In this document: positions 34,016-43,006 of the stretch, one piece after another
Layout of the letters: each line of letters opens with the position of its first letter
How positions within the stretch are numbered: the stretch's first letter is position 1
From: Bradyrhizobium liaoningense
Lineage (GTDB): Bacteria; Pseudomonadota; Alphaproteobacteria; Rhizobiales; Xanthobacteraceae
Reading direction: 5' to 3'
Assembly: GCF_018130825.1 (NCBI RefSeq)
Contig: NZ_JAFCJS010000005.1
Location: forward strand, 1-64,000
DNA length: 64,000 bases
Notes under the pieces: generated by a model
The model's database searches: none
What the model saw: only the letters and a program-made list of their open reading frames with translations
Told to the model about the DNA's origin: nothing
Position numbers and translations under genes: made by a program

Positions 34016-35881
34016 ATGAATGCGATACCCGACGATCTCCTGATCAACGCGCCCGACGAGGTTCGCATCCGCCAGGACCTGGTGCTGACGGCGCTCGGTC
34101 GCCGCCCGGCCGATCGCGCCTTGCGGGTCGGCAAATTGCTCGACGTGCACAGCCGCACCTGGAGCGAGGATCAGGAGATCGTTTTCAAGGGTCGGCGTAT
34201 CGCCTGGGTCGGGCCTGCGGGCGGCTACCCCGGCGAGGTGCGCGAGCGCGTGCATCGGCCGGATCTTGCGGCCGTGCCCGGCTTCGGCGAGGTACACAAG
34301 CATATCGAAAGCTCGCATCTGACGCCGGAATGGGAGGCGGCGCTGGTGCTGCCGCATGGCAATACCTGGACCTGCGAGGCGAGCCACGAATTCTCGAATG
34401 TCAACGGCGCGCGCAATCTCGAATTCTGGTTCGAGGCACGCCGCCGCGGCTCGCCGCTCAAGATATTTCCGCAGCCGGGTTCGGCCGTGCCGCCGACAGC
34501 CTATGAGTGGGGCGGCGGCTGGTATGGCCACGACGAGCAGGCGCGCTTCATGGGCGAGAGCCTGATGGTCACCGGGCTCGACGAAGTCATGGACTGGCCG
34601 GCGGTGTGGAATCCCGACAATCCCTCCTACAAGCGGCTCTGGGGCATGATCGAGGCGACGTTTGCGGCGCGCGGCGTCGTTGAAGGTCATGCCTCCGGCT
34701 TGCGCGATCTGCCCTCCATCAACGCCTTTGCTGCGGCCGGGCTTGCCTCCGACCACGAAGTGCAGACTCCGGAGGAAACCTGGGACAAGCTCACCCGCGG
34801 CCTGTTCGTCGAGCTGCGCGTCTACGCTATGGACGAGATCGTCAAATGGCTGCTCGCGAAGGGCCTTCAGGACTGGTCGCAGATCGCGTTCACCACGGAC
34901 GACCGCAGCGCCAGCCACACGCTCGAGCTCGGCGCCAGCGATCACAATGCGCGGGTCGCGATCGAGGCCGGCCTTGCGCCCGAGATCGCAATCCAATGCC
35001 TCACCATCAATCCGGCGCGGCACATGCGTCTTACGCCGTTCGTCGGCAGCCTGGCGCCGGGGCGTTTCGGCGACGTCGTGTTGCTCTCGGATGTGTCCAA
35101 GCTCACGATCGCCGAGGTGTGGGCCGATGGCGCGCAGGTTTCCGACGGCAAGCGCTATCTCGGCAGGGTGCCTGAAATCCAGTGGCCGGAGTGGGCCACG
35201 AAGACCGTCAACATCAAGCGCACGATCAAGCCTCAGGATTTCGAACTGCGGGCCGAGCCCGGCCGCAGCTCGATGAACGCGGCCGTGATCCGTCCGTTCC
35301 ATTGGCATCCCGAGTTCTACACGCTCGAGCTGCCGGTGCGCGACGGCGCCGTGCAGCGCGACGAGAGCGAGGCGATCACCAAATTTGCCATCGTCGATCG
35401 CTTCTCCGGCGACGGGCGCGTGGCCAAGATGTTTTGGCGCGGCTGCGGACCGCGTACCCCGGAGACGGCAGTTGCCTGTTCGGTGGCGCACGACAAGCAC
35501 AATATCTGGGTGGTCGGCTCGTCCGACGCGGCGATGGCAAAGGCAGTCAACGCGCTGATCGAGCTTCAGGGCGGATGGGCGCTGGTGCGCGAGGGTGAGC
35601 TCGTTGCCACCGTACGCTTCGAGGTCGGTGGACTGATGAGCTGTCGTTCCGCGCAAGCGCTCGATGCCGAGATGCAGGCACTCTATGCGGAAGGCAGCAA
35701 GGTCGACTGGATGTACGAGCCGACGTTCCGTCCGCGCTGGTATCCGGGATTCCCGGAGCGGCTCATGTTTGCAACGCTGACCTGTGCGCCCTGGAGCTGG
35801 GTGCTGGTGGCGCCGTGCGAGCAGGCGCCGCTCGGCTTCATCAACGTGCAGACCGGCGAAGCGCATCCGGTGGTCTGGTAG
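34016..35881 (+). CDS. ade: adenine deaminase
   Basis: A 621-aa amidohydrolase of the bacterial adenine deaminase family, which turns adenine into hypoxanthine and ammonia. The metal site is VHKHIESS (His94, His96, Glu98), where the family usually has DAHxHIESS. Other marks are FTTDDRSASHTLELGASDHN and the C-terminal FEVGGLMSCRSAQALDAEM. Length agrees with the Ade family. It lies between its probable regulator and a purine permease, a self-contained adenine use unit feeding the xanthine dehydrogenase pathway. Confidence 0.88.
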   Translation: MNAIPDDLLINAPDEVRIRQDLVLTALGRRPADRALRVGKLLDVHSRTWSEDQEIVFKGRRIAWVGPAGGYPGEVRERVHRPDLAAVPGFGEVHKHIESSHLTPEWEAALVLPHGNTWTCEASHEFSNVNGARNLEFWFEARRRGSPLKIFPQPGSAVPPTAYEWGGGWYGHDEQARFMGESLMVTGLDEVMDWPAVWNPDNPSYKRLWGMIEATFAARGVVEGHASGLRDLPSINAFAAAGLASDHEVQTPEETWDKLTRGLFVELRVYAMDEIVKWLLAKGLQDWSQIAFTTDDRSASHTLELGASDHNARVAIEAGLAPEIAIQCLTINPARHMRLTPFVGSLAPGRFGDVVLLSDVSKLTIAEVWADGAQVSDGKRYLGRVPEIQWPEWATKTVNIKRTIKPQDFELRAEPGRSSMNAAVIRPFHWHPEFYTLELPVRDGAVQRDESEAITKFAIVDRFSGDGRVAKMFWRGCGPRTPETAVACSVAHDKHNIWVVGSSDAAMAKAVNALIELQGGWALVREGELVATVRFEVGGLMSCRSAQALDAEMQALYAEGSKVDWMYEPTFRPRWYPGFPERLMFATLTCAPWSWVLVAPCEQAPLGFINVQTGEAHPVVW

Positions 35882-35892
35882 GGGAGACTGCG

Positions 35893-37284
35893 ATGAACGA
35901 GATGACGAAGCCGCAAGCCGCTCCCGCCGAGCCGGCACCGCGTGCAGCCTCGGGGCTGCTCGATCGCACCTTTGGCCTCACCGAACGAGGCACGAGCATT
36001 GGCCGCGAGGTGATGGCCGGAGCAACGACGTTCGCAGCCATGGCCTATATCATCGCCGTCAACCCGGCGATCATGTCCAACGCCGGGATGGATCGCGCCG
36101 ATCTCGTCAGCGCCACAGCGCTCGCCGCGATCTTCGGCTCTGTCATGATGGGGCTGTGGGCCAACCTGCCGCTCGCGGTTGCGCCCGCGATGGGATCGAA
36201 CGTCATCTTCACCTATGTCATCGTCAAGCAGATGGGCATGCCCTGGCAGGGCGCGCTCGCGATGGTCGCTTTCACCGGCGTTCTGTTCCTGATCCTCAGC
36301 CTGTCGAAGCTGCGCGAGAAAGTCGCCAAGGACGTGCCGGAAGCGCTGAAGATCGGCATCCAGGCGGCGGTCGGCACGCTGATCGTCTTCATTGCACTAC
36401 GGGGCGCTGGCTTCGTCGTCCAGAACCCGTCGACCTACATTGCCATGGGATCCTTGCGCAGCCCGCCGGTGCTGCTGACGCTGTTCGGCCTCCTGCTCAC
36501 GCCGGTACTGGTGGCGCGCCGGGTGCCGGCAGCGCTGATCCTTTCGATCGCAGTGCTGACCCTGATCGGCTTCTTCGTTCCGGGTGCCAACGGCAAGATG
36601 GTGACGTCGGTGCCATCAGCCATCATGGCGTGGCCGCGCTGGCCGACCAGCACTTTCATGGCGCTCGACATCGGCTATCTCTTCAGCCACTTCGTCGTGG
36701 CGCTGCCGCTGCTGTTCTATTTCCTGTGCGCCGAATTCTTTTCGACACTGGGCACGCTGATCGGCGTGACGGGGGCCGCCAATCTGCGCAAGCCCGACGG
36801 CTCGATCCCGAACGCCACCGCCGCATTTGCGACCGATGCGACGGCTTCGGTGGTGGGACCGCTGCTCGGGACGTCCGTTGTCACGGCCTATATCGAATCC
36901 ATCACCGGCGTGCAGGCCGGCGGCCGCACCGGCCTGACCTCGCTGACGGTCGCGGGGTTCTTTTTCCTCGCGCTGTTCTTCTGGCCGATCTTCGTCATCA
37001 TCCCGCCGCAAGCGACCGCGCCCGCGCTGGTGCTCGTGGGCGTGCTGATGATGCAGGGGCTCGCCCGCATCGACATGACCGATCTCGTCAATGCGGTTCC
37101 GATCGTGCTGACGCTACTCGTCACCGTGCTGACCAACAACCTTATCAACGGAATGGCCTTGGGCATGCTGAGCTACATCGCCCTGGAAGTGGCCGTCGGC
37201 CGGCGGGCGCAGATTACGGCGATGGTGTGGGGACTTGGAGTCGTGTTCGTTGCTTACGCGATAGTGATCGCACAGATCTTTTGA
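35893..37284 (+). CDS. NCS2 purine permease, AzgA-like
   Basis: A 463-aa inner-membrane carrier with about 12-14 helices: FGLTERGTSIGREVMAGATTFAAMAYIIAVNP, LPLAVAPAMGSNVIFTYVIV and the family motif EFFSTLGTLIGVTGAANL. It would bring adenine, guanine or hypoxanthine into the cell with protons. GGGGAG precedes ATG 35893, 11 nt after adenine deaminase. Residues matching the AzgA branch are in helices 1 and 3; exact specificity cannot be read. Confidence 0.88.
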   Translation: MNEMTKPQAAPAEPAPRAASGLLDRTFGLTERGTSIGREVMAGATTFAAMAYIIAVNPAIMSNAGMDRADLVSATALAAIFGSVMMGLWANLPLAVAPAMGSNVIFTYVIVKQMGMPWQGALAMVAFTGVLFLILSLSKLREKVAKDVPEALKIGIQAAVGTLIVFIALRGAGFVVQNPSTYIAMGSLRSPPVLLTLFGLLLTPVLVARRVPAALILSIAVLTLIGFFVPGANGKMVTSVPSAIMAWPRWPTSTFMALDIGYLFSHFVVALPLLFYFLCAEFFSTLGTLIGVTGAANLRKPDGSIPNATAAFATDATASVVGPLLGTSVVTAYIESITGVQAGGRTGLTSLTVAGFFFLALFFWPIFVIIPPQATAPALVLVGVLMMQGLARIDMTDLVNAVPIVLTLLVTVLTNNLINGMALGMLSYIALEVAVGRRAQITAMVWGLGVVFVAYAIVIAQIF

Positions 37285-37292
37285 CGTGTGCG

Positions 37293-37514
37293 TCAGGCCG
37301 CGAGGTCCAGCAGCCTGCAAGATCCGCGCACTAGCGCCTTGCGCCCGGCTGGTGTCATTGCAGGCACGCCGTCCTTGACCACGACAAGGCCGAGCTCGAC
37401 CAGTCTTCCGACGACATAGGCCTTCGCGAGGCGACCGTTCGACACCGGGTTGCGAAGCGCCTTCAGTGCTTCCCACTGGTCGGATGAAAGATCGAAGTCG
37501 AAATCGTTGCTCAT
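37293..37514 (-). CDS. small hypothetical protein (73 aa)
   Basis: A soluble protein with a DFDLSSDQWEALKALRNP N-terminus and a helical core ending in MTPAGRKALVRGSCRLL. It is shaped like a small winged-helix domain (helices, then a VVKDGVPAMTPAG wing), but no family can be named. GAGG precedes ATG 37514. It converges with the purine permease gene. Confidence 0.65.
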   Translation of the reverse strand: MSNDFDFDLSSDQWEALKALRNPVSNGRLAKAYVVGRLVELGLVVVKDGVPAMTPAGRKALVRGSCRLLDLAA

Positions 37515-37862
37515 GTTGCCTCGGGCGATAGTCCGGTTCGCGTGCCCCTGTTAGCGGCGCCGCATGAAGACCGTGCGACGACAATGAGTCGGGAATTCGG
37601 TCAGCTGTTTAGAACGCCTCTTCACAAATTGCGGCACTTCGTTGCGGCCACAGGAGTTAAGATCGTTTGCGCACGAATATCGTCCAGACGATCACTAATT
37701 GATGATCCGCATTTGATGTTGCGCTGCGAATTGTCGCGGTGCACGGGAAGCATCGCTGTCCCATTCTGCGTCGCGATATGCACAGAAATCATGAGGCGAG
37801 GGGTTCAGGACTCTGTTACGTTGATTCTCCGGGAATGGCTTCACACGGCAGGAGTGGAGTGC
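37515..37862. other. 348-bp intergenic region
   Basis: This stretch lies between two small divergent genes. The frame upstream of the next gene remains open through it but gives Cys/Arg-rich sequence with no ribosome site at any earlier start, so I treat it as non-coding. It is somewhat less GC-rich than its surroundings, and I see no hairpin or repeat. Confidence 0.45.
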
Positions 37863-38045
37863 ATGAACAGGCTGGTGGAAATTCGCAGTCAGGAATCCCT
37901 GTGCCGGGAGCGCGCTGCGCTGGACTCGGAGCGTCGGATGTTTTGGCTTGCGCAGGCCCAGGAGTGGGAGCAGCGCGCGCTCGACGAAATTGCGCATCAC
38001 TTTCGCGAGTGCAACCTCGTTCCGGCCGAGTTGACCGCCGCCTGA
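37863..38045 (+). CDS. small hypothetical protein (60 aa)
   Basis: A short, helical, charged protein (RERAALDSERRMFWLAQAQEWEQRALDEI) that could form a coiled coil or bind a partner. GGAG lies about 7 nt before ATG 37863. The frame is open further upstream, but that part looks non-coding. Function unknown. Confidence 0.55.
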   Translation: MNRLVEIRSQESLCRERAALDSERRMFWLAQAQEWEQRALDEIAHHFRECNLVPAELTAA

Positions 38046-38066
38046 CGCCAGAGAGGGCGTGGCCGC

Positions 38067-39443
38067 CTACTGATAGGTCGCCACGATGTCGGACACCGCG
38101 CGCTCGAGCTGTTGTGCGGTGGCGCATTGGCGCACGACGCTGCAAAAGGTCGCGTAGCGCGGCATCTCGGAATCGCCAAAGCCCCAGGCAAGCCGCCCCT
38201 CGGGATTGAGCCAGACCAGCCGCTTTGAGCGCTCGGAGATGCGGCGCAGGATGTCGGCGCGCGGGTCGAGGTTGTTGCTGCGGGCATCGCCGAGCACGAT
38301 CACCGTGGTCTGCGGTGTCAGCGTGCTCATGAAGTCCTTCTCGAAATCGACCAGCGAAGAGCCGTAGTCGGACGAGCCGAAGCCGACCTTGGACATGATC
38401 TCGGCCATCGCCTCTTCCGGTGACTTCGATTCCAGAATTTCGCTGACCTCGATGAGATGCGAGGAGAAGGCGAAGGAGCGGACGTCGTCGACGACCTCGT
38501 GCAGGGAGTGGATCAGCAGCAGGAAGAAATCGGACACCTGTGCAACCGAGCCCGAGACGTCGCAGAGCGCCACGATCTTCGGCCGGTCGCGGTGCTTGCG
38601 CTTCCACGCCGTGAGGAAGGGCACGCCGCCCCAGGCCGCGTTGCGGCGCAGCGTGCGGCGGACGTCGAGATGGCCGCGGCGCTGGCGTTTGCGCGGCTTG
38701 GAATAGCGCTCGCGCAGCCGGCGCGCGATCTGGCGGATCAGCGCGCGCATTTCGGCGACCTGGCGCCGCTCGATACGGGCAAGCGGCGCGTTGCGCAGGA
38801 TCTCGTTGCGGAGGTTTTCGGCCTCCTCGCGGGCATAGAGCGCAAGCCCCTGCGAGACCGTGTCGCGCACCGCCTCGCGCAAGGCGTCCAGCGCGGCGCG
38901 AAGGCGCTCGGCCAGTGACGGGTTGTTTGCGGTCAGCTGGTCGAGATCGTCGCGCAGCCGCTGGAGGCCCATGGCGTCGAGGATGCGGCTGGAGAAGATG
39001 CCGCGCTGGGTCGAGTAGCGGATGTCGGACAGGGAGGCGGCGCCGGCCGCGCTGGCAATCGCGGCTGCGATGGCATTACGATCCTGCGACAGCAGCATCT
39101 GCGCCAGCGGCCCGAGTTCCTGCTGCGGCGAACCGCTACCGGCATCACTGGGTGCGCCGGAAGAGGGCGCTTGATCTGCGTCCTGTGCGGTGTCCTGGTC
39201 GGCGCCCTCGGGCTGCTCCTGTCGCGGTTCCGGCTGGCTGAAGAACAGATCAAAGCAGTCGCCGAGCGCGAGCTTCTCGTCCTGCGATTTGGCAAGCGTC
39301 AGCAGCAGCGCGTCGCGCAGGACGGCCCGGTCGGCAAAGCCGACCTGCGACACGGCGCGCATCGCATCGATGCTTTCGGCAGGCGAGACGTGGACGCCCA
39401 CACCGCGCGCCGCCCGAAAGAAACGATGAAGATTCTCGCGCAT
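38067..39443 (-). CDS. VWA-domain protein (CoxE/YehP-like partner of MoxR ATPase)
   Basis: A 458-aa protein. Residues about 75-110 form a low-complexity Gln/Ala/Ser/Asp segment. The C-terminal half is a VWA domain with metal-site motif IVALCDVSGSVAQ (DxSxS), and VIVLGDARSNN supplies a further metal-site acidic residue. It pairs with the MoxR ATPase just upstream, a common unit for metal insertion or complex assembly. The MoxR stop overlaps a possible TTG start at 39452; ATG 39443 is used here. Confidence 0.85.
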   Translation of the reverse strand: MRENLHRFFRAARGVGVHVSPAESIDAMRAVSQVGFADRAVLRDALLLTLAKSQDEKLALGDCFDLFFSQPEPRQEQPEGADQDTAQDADQAPSSGAPSDAGSGSPQQELGPLAQMLLSQDRNAIAAAIASAAGAASLSDIRYSTQRGIFSSRILDAMGLQRLRDDLDQLTANNPSLAERLRAALDALREAVRDTVSQGLALYAREEAENLRNEILRNAPLARIERRQVAEMRALIRQIARRLRERYSKPRKRQRRGHLDVRRTLRRNAAWGGVPFLTAWKRKHRDRPKIVALCDVSGSVAQVSDFFLLLIHSLHEVVDDVRSFAFSSHLIEVSEILESKSPEEAMAEIMSKVGFGSSDYGSSLVDFEKDFMSTLTPQTTVIVLGDARSNNLDPRADILRRISERSKRLVWLNPEGRLAWGFGDSEMPRYATFCSVVRQCATAQQLERAVSDIVATYQ

Positions 39444-39448
39444 CGGCG

Positions 39449-40453
39449 TCAACCGAAGACGTTGGACCGGGCTGCCTTGGCAATGAAGGTCGTCACCTGC
39501 GGCGCTGCCGCCTCGATGTCGGCCTCGTATTTCAGGAGCACGTTGAGGGTGTCCTTGACGATGTCGGTGTCGAGCTCGGAAGCCTGGAGCAGCACCAGCA
39601 CGCGTGCCCAGTCGATGGTCTCGCTGACGGAAGGAAGCTTCTTCAGATCCAGCGAGCGGATTTCGTGGATGAAGCCGACCATCTGCCGGCGCAGCGTCTG
39701 CGAGATGCCGGGCACGCGGCTTTCGACGATGCGCTCCTCCAGCCGCTGCTCGGGGAAGCCGATGTGCAGATGCAGGCAGCGCCGCTTCAAGGCATCGCCC
39801 AGGTCGCGTTCGCTATTGGACGTGAGGATCACCGTCGGCGGCGTGATCGCAGAGACGGTGCCGAGCTCGGGAATGGTGACCTGGAAGTCGGACAGGATTT
39901 CCAGCAGCAGCGATTCGAATTCCGCGTCCGACTTGTCGATCTCGTCGATCAGCAGGACGCAGCCGCCCGGCTGCTCCAGCGCCTGGAGCAGCGGCCGCGG
40001 TTCGACGAACTCCTTGGAGAAGAACACGTCGCCGAAATCATGCAACTGGTCGAGCGCGGCGGGCAGCGTCTGCGCGCCGCCGAGCACTTCGCCGAGCTTG
40101 TCCTTGAGGATCTGCGTGTAGAGAAGCTGCTTGGCGTACTTCCATTCATAGAGCGCCTTGGCTTCGTCGAGACCCTCATAGCATTGCAGACGGATCATCT
40201 TCATGCCGCGCCAGGCCGCGATCGCCTTGGCGAGTTCGGTCTTGCCGACGCCCGCCGGGCCCTCGACCAGGATCGGCTTCTCGATCTGTTGCGACAAATA
40301 GACGGCGGTCGCGATCTGCCGGCTCGCGATATAGCCCTGCGCGGCGAGGCCGCTCTCCACTGCCTCGATCGATGTCGAGGCCTTCTGTTCTGCCACGAAA
40401 TGGCGCTCCCAAGGATCCTGCTTTGAGGCTTGTTCTGCCTGCGTTCCCGGCAA
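39449..40453 (-). CDS. MoxR-family AAA+ ATPase
   Basis: A 334-aa AAA+ protein with Walker A GPAGVGKT (65-72), Walker B CVLLIDEIDK and sensor ILTSNSERDLGDALKRRC. MoxR ATPases act with VWA proteins as chaperones for metal-enzyme or envelope complexes. No target enzyme is in the adjacent genes. The start used is TTG 40453, preceded by GAGG. A GTG at 40396 with GGGAG upstream would give a 315-aa protein and is an equal alternative. Confidence 0.87.
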   Translation of the reverse strand: MPGTQAEQASKQDPWERHFVAEQKASTSIEAVESGLAAQGYIASRQIATAVYLSQQIEKPILVEGPAGVGKTELAKAIAAWRGMKMIRLQCYEGLDEAKALYEWKYAKQLLYTQILKDKLGEVLGGAQTLPAALDQLHDFGDVFFSKEFVEPRPLLQALEQPGGCVLLIDEIDKSDAEFESLLLEILSDFQVTIPELGTVSAITPPTVILTSNSERDLGDALKRRCLHLHIGFPEQRLEERIVESRVPGISQTLRRQMVGFIHEIRSLDLKKLPSVSETIDWARVLVLLQASELDTDIVKDTLNVLLKYEADIEAAAPQVTTFIAKAARSNVFG

Positions 40454-40542
40454 AGAACAAGCCTCGTTTGGGAGACATCAGATCCGCGTGAACGGCGTTT
40501 TTTCCGTTCAGCGCAAATAGTTGAGCGGTTCTTCGATGGCGC

Positions 40543-40743
40543 TCAGTGGCGCAGCAGCTCCGGCTTGCGGATGGTCTGCCGGACCTCGGCGCCGCAATCG
40601 GCGCATTCGTAGACGAAGTCGATCTTGGCAAGGCTCCAGTGCGGCTCGACCTCGCGCACATACATTGGCAGGAACCCCATGCACGTCGGGCAATTTACAG
40701 GCGCGATTTCGATATCCTGATGATGCTGTACATAAGCTGGCAT
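40543..40743 (-). CDS. small zinc-ribbon protein (66 aa)
   Basis: Two Cys-x2-Cys pairs, CPTC near residue 18 and CADC near 47, form a likely zinc ribbon. The remaining sequence is short beta-rich and ends RKPELLRH. AGGAG precedes ATG 40743. Such proteins are often annotated as hypothetical; role unknown. Confidence 0.75.
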   Translation of the reverse strand: MPAYVQHHQDIEIAPVNCPTCMGFLPMYVREVEPHWSLAKIDFVYECADCGAEVRQTIRKPELLRH

Positions 40744-40968
40744 CTCGGCTCTCCTTCGCAGGCGACCACCAATCCCCGCGCAAAGGCTACTGCCGGTTGC
40801 CCCGGAGCCGTCATCAACTCTTTCGAACAGAGGCGGAACGGCGGGCGTTTGTCGTTTGCTGTGACATTCTTGTTACGCATCTGTACTGTAACGGGCGGAC
40901 CAAATGCCTATTTCTCCGGCCGATCCGCTTTTCACGGACCTCACTGCAACGATAAGGGAGCAACGCCC

Positions 40969-41943
40969 ATGACGCACGCCATTCGTTTTCACAAGACAGG
41001 CGGACCGGAAGTCCTGGTCTGGGAAGAGGTCAGTGTCGGCAAGCCCGGACCAGGCGAGGCGCGCATTCGCCACACGGCCGTCGGCCTCAACTTCGTCGAC
41101 ATCTACAACCGTTCAGGTCTCTATCCCGCGCAATTGCCGAGCGGGCTCGGCAGCGAGGCCGCCGGAGTTGTCGAGGAGGTCGGTCCAGGTGTCACCGATC
41201 TGAAGCCGGGCGATCGCGTCGCTTATGGCGCTTCGCCGCTCGGTGCCTATTCCGAGGCGCGGCTGATTCCCGCCGACCGTCTCTTGAAGCTGCCCGATGG
41301 CGTCGATGACAAGACCGCGGCGGCGATGATGCTGAAGGGACTGACGACGCAGTACTTGATCCGGCAGACCTACCGGGTGAAGGCCGGTGACACCATCCTG
41401 CTCCATGCCGCGGCCGGCGGTGTCGGCCTGATCCTCAGCCAGTGGGCCAAGCATCTCGGCGCGACCGTGATCGGCACGGTCAGCAACGACGAGAAGGCGA
41501 AGCTCGCCAAGGCACATGGCTGCGACCATGTGATCATCTACACCCGCGAGGATTTCGCGAAGCGGGTCGACGAGATCACCGGCGGCAAGAAGGTGCCGGT
41601 TGTGTACGATTCCGTCGGCAAGGACACCTTCCTGAAATCGCTGGATTGCCTCGCGCCGCTCGGCGTCGCTGCGCTGTTCGGCCAGTCCTCGGGCGCGGTC
41701 GAGCCACTCAATCTCGGCCTGCTCGCCCAGAAGGGCTCGCTCTACGTCACCCGGCCGACGCTGTTCACCTACGCTGCCAAGCGCGAGAACCTGGTGACGA
41801 TGGCGGGCGAGTTGTTCGACGTCGTCAAGTCCGGTGCGGTGAAGATCGAGGTTCACCAAACCTATCCGCTGAAGGACGCGGCCAAGGCGCATGCCGATCT
41901 CGCCGCGCGCAAGACGACGGGATCGACCGTTCTGCTGGTGTAA
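40969..41943 (+). CDS. NADPH:quinone oxidoreductase, QorA-like
   Basis: A 324-aa zeta-crystallin-type member of the medium-chain dehydrogenase family, without the catalytic zinc cysteines. It shows TAVGLNFVDIYNRSGLYP, the nucleotide loop LHAAAGGVGLILSQWAKHLGA, YDSVGKDTFLKSLDCL and the C-terminal KTTGSTVLLV. It probably reduces quinones or enones with NADPH in the cytoplasm. AGGGAG precedes ATG 40969. Confidence 0.88.
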   Translation: MTHAIRFHKTGGPEVLVWEEVSVGKPGPGEARIRHTAVGLNFVDIYNRSGLYPAQLPSGLGSEAAGVVEEVGPGVTDLKPGDRVAYGASPLGAYSEARLIPADRLLKLPDGVDDKTAAAMMLKGLTTQYLIRQTYRVKAGDTILLHAAAGGVGLILSQWAKHLGATVIGTVSNDEKAKLAKAHGCDHVIIYTREDFAKRVDEITGGKKVPVVYDSVGKDTFLKSLDCLAPLGVAALFGQSSGAVEPLNLGLLAQKGSLYVTRPTLFTYAAKRENLVTMAGELFDVVKSGAVKIEVHQTYPLKDAAKAHADLAARKTTGSTVLLV

Positions 41944-41959
41944 CATTCGTCCGGACGCG

Positions 41960-41984
41960 GATGCAGGCGGCCGCGGCCTGCATC
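41960..41984. terminator. hairpin between convergent genes
   Basis: A 9-bp perfect stem (GATGCAGGC 41960-41968, GCCTGCATC 41976-41984) lies between the quinone reductase stop and the convergent 91-aa gene, overlapping the last base pairs of the latter. It lacks a T tract. Confidence 0.4.
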
Positions 41985-42258
41985 ACGTCCGTTCGTGCTT
42001 GCGCAGGTCACGGACGTGATCGAGGCGGATCGCCTGGAGATCGACGTCCTCGGGCTCGATCTGTGGGAGGGCTGCCTCGGCCAGGATGGCCTCGGTGACG
42101 TCTTCGACCGAGCTGTCCACGATCTCGTGGATGAACGAGACGTTCCGATACTCACCCGAGGCGAGGCGGGAGATGACCTCGCGCCTGGTGATGTCGGGAT
42201 CGACGACCGCCTCGCGGCCGCGCCGCCCGTAGTCGATCATCACGACGAAATACTGCAT
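41983..42258 (-). CDS. hypothetical protein under repressor-box control (91 aa)
   Basis: A soluble acidic protein beginning MQYFVVMIDYGRRGREAVVDPD and followed by a helical part rich in Glu and Val. No family recognised. Its upstream region carries a strong hairpin that abuts the ribosome site (AGGATC) and, further up, two copies of the 15-bp box found at the S24 repressor promoter. The gene is therefore likely to be switched by that repressor. Confidence 0.7.
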   Translation of the reverse strand: MQYFVVMIDYGRRGREAVVDPDITRREVISRLASGEYRNVSFIHEIVDSSVEDVTEAILAEAALPQIEPEDVDLQAIRLDHVRDLRKHERT

Positions 42259-42267
42259 GAAATGATC

Positions 42268-42296
42268 CTGCCGCGCCCATGGTCGGGGCGCGGCAG
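42268..42296 (-). promoter_or_regulatory. leader hairpin next to the ribosome site
   Basis: On the minus-strand transcript an 11-bp stem (arms 42286-42296 and 42268-42278) ends with bases of the AGGATC Shine-Dalgarno element of the 91-aa gene. It could hide the ribosome site or act as a promoter-proximal terminator. Confidence 0.5.
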
Positions 42297-42301
42297 AGTA
42301 T

Positions 42302-42347
42302 TTCTGAAAAACGGAACTAAGTCAAGCTTGATTTCCAAAAATCGGAA
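42302..42347. promoter_or_regulatory. two repressor boxes upstream of the 91-aa gene
   Basis: TTCTGAAAAACGGAA (42302-42316) and TTCCAAAAATCGGAA (42333-42347) both fit WTCNRAAWWNCGGAA, start 31 bp apart (about three helical turns), and recur three times at the neighbouring repressor promoter. Confidence 0.6.
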
Positions 42348-42359
42348 ATCCTCGGGCGC

Positions 42360-42968
42360 CTACTTGCCCTTCTTGCGGGGACGCGCCGACTTGGCACGCA
42401 GCCGCTCGAGCTGCCCCTTGGGCATGGACAGGCAGATCTCACCGACCCAGTCGAGCTTGACGCCGACGATCGGCTTGGCGTTGAAGCTGGTGAGATTGAC
42501 GACGGAGGGGGATTTGCCCCGCTCGATGGTCTTCAGATAGCGTTCGCCGGTCTTGAGCCGGACCACCGCCTCTTCACCGTAAAAGCTCGACAGCGGATGG
42601 CGCTGGTCCTTGTAGACCACGATCACGTCGCCGCTTTCGTATTTGGGCAGCATCGAATCGCCGACGATCTCGAAGGCGACGGTCTCTTCCATGATCGGGA
42701 AGGGCAGCGTGATGTCACCGAGACCTTCCGGCGGAACCTGCTCATAGTCAGGTTCGATCACAGCGCCGGCCCCGACGCGGCCCATGATCGGCGCGAGATT
42801 GAGCTCGAGATATTCCATGATCGGAATGATTTCCGACGCCTTCACCAAGCGCTCGCCGCCAAGGATCTCCGACACTGCGCCGGGTCGCACGCCCATGGCA
42901 GCTGCCAGGCCGCCCTTGCTCTTGCCCGTCTTCTCCAGGCCCCGCTCGATCATTGCAACGTCCAACAT
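42360..42968 (-). CDS. S24/LexA-like phage-type repressor with XRE helix-turn-helix
   Basis: A 202-aa CI-like regulator. Residues 1-60 form a helix-turn-helix (GKSKGGLAAAMGVRPGAVSEIL). A linker containing VGAGA (64-69) resembles the self-cleavage site. The C-terminal S24 domain has FEIVGDSMLPKYESGDVIVVY with Ser105 and RYLKTIERG with Lys146, the protease dyad. GAGGGA precedes ATG 42968. It is divergent from the GcrA-like gene, and five copies of a 15-bp box surround it. Such repressors often respond to DNA damage via RecA; no other phage genes are present. Confidence 0.85.
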   Translation of the reverse strand: MLDVAMIERGLEKTGKSKGGLAAAMGVRPGAVSEILGGERLVKASEIIPIMEYLELNLAPIMGRVGAGAVIEPDYEQVPPEGLGDITLPFPIMEETVAFEIVGDSMLPKYESGDVIVVYKDQRHPLSSFYGEEAVVRLKTGERYLKTIERGKSPSVVNLTSFNAKPIVGVKLDWVGEICLSMPKGQLERLRAKSARPRKKGK

Positions 42969-43006
42969 GGTGATTCCCTCGATTGCCCATCGTGCCCTCT
43001 CTTGTA

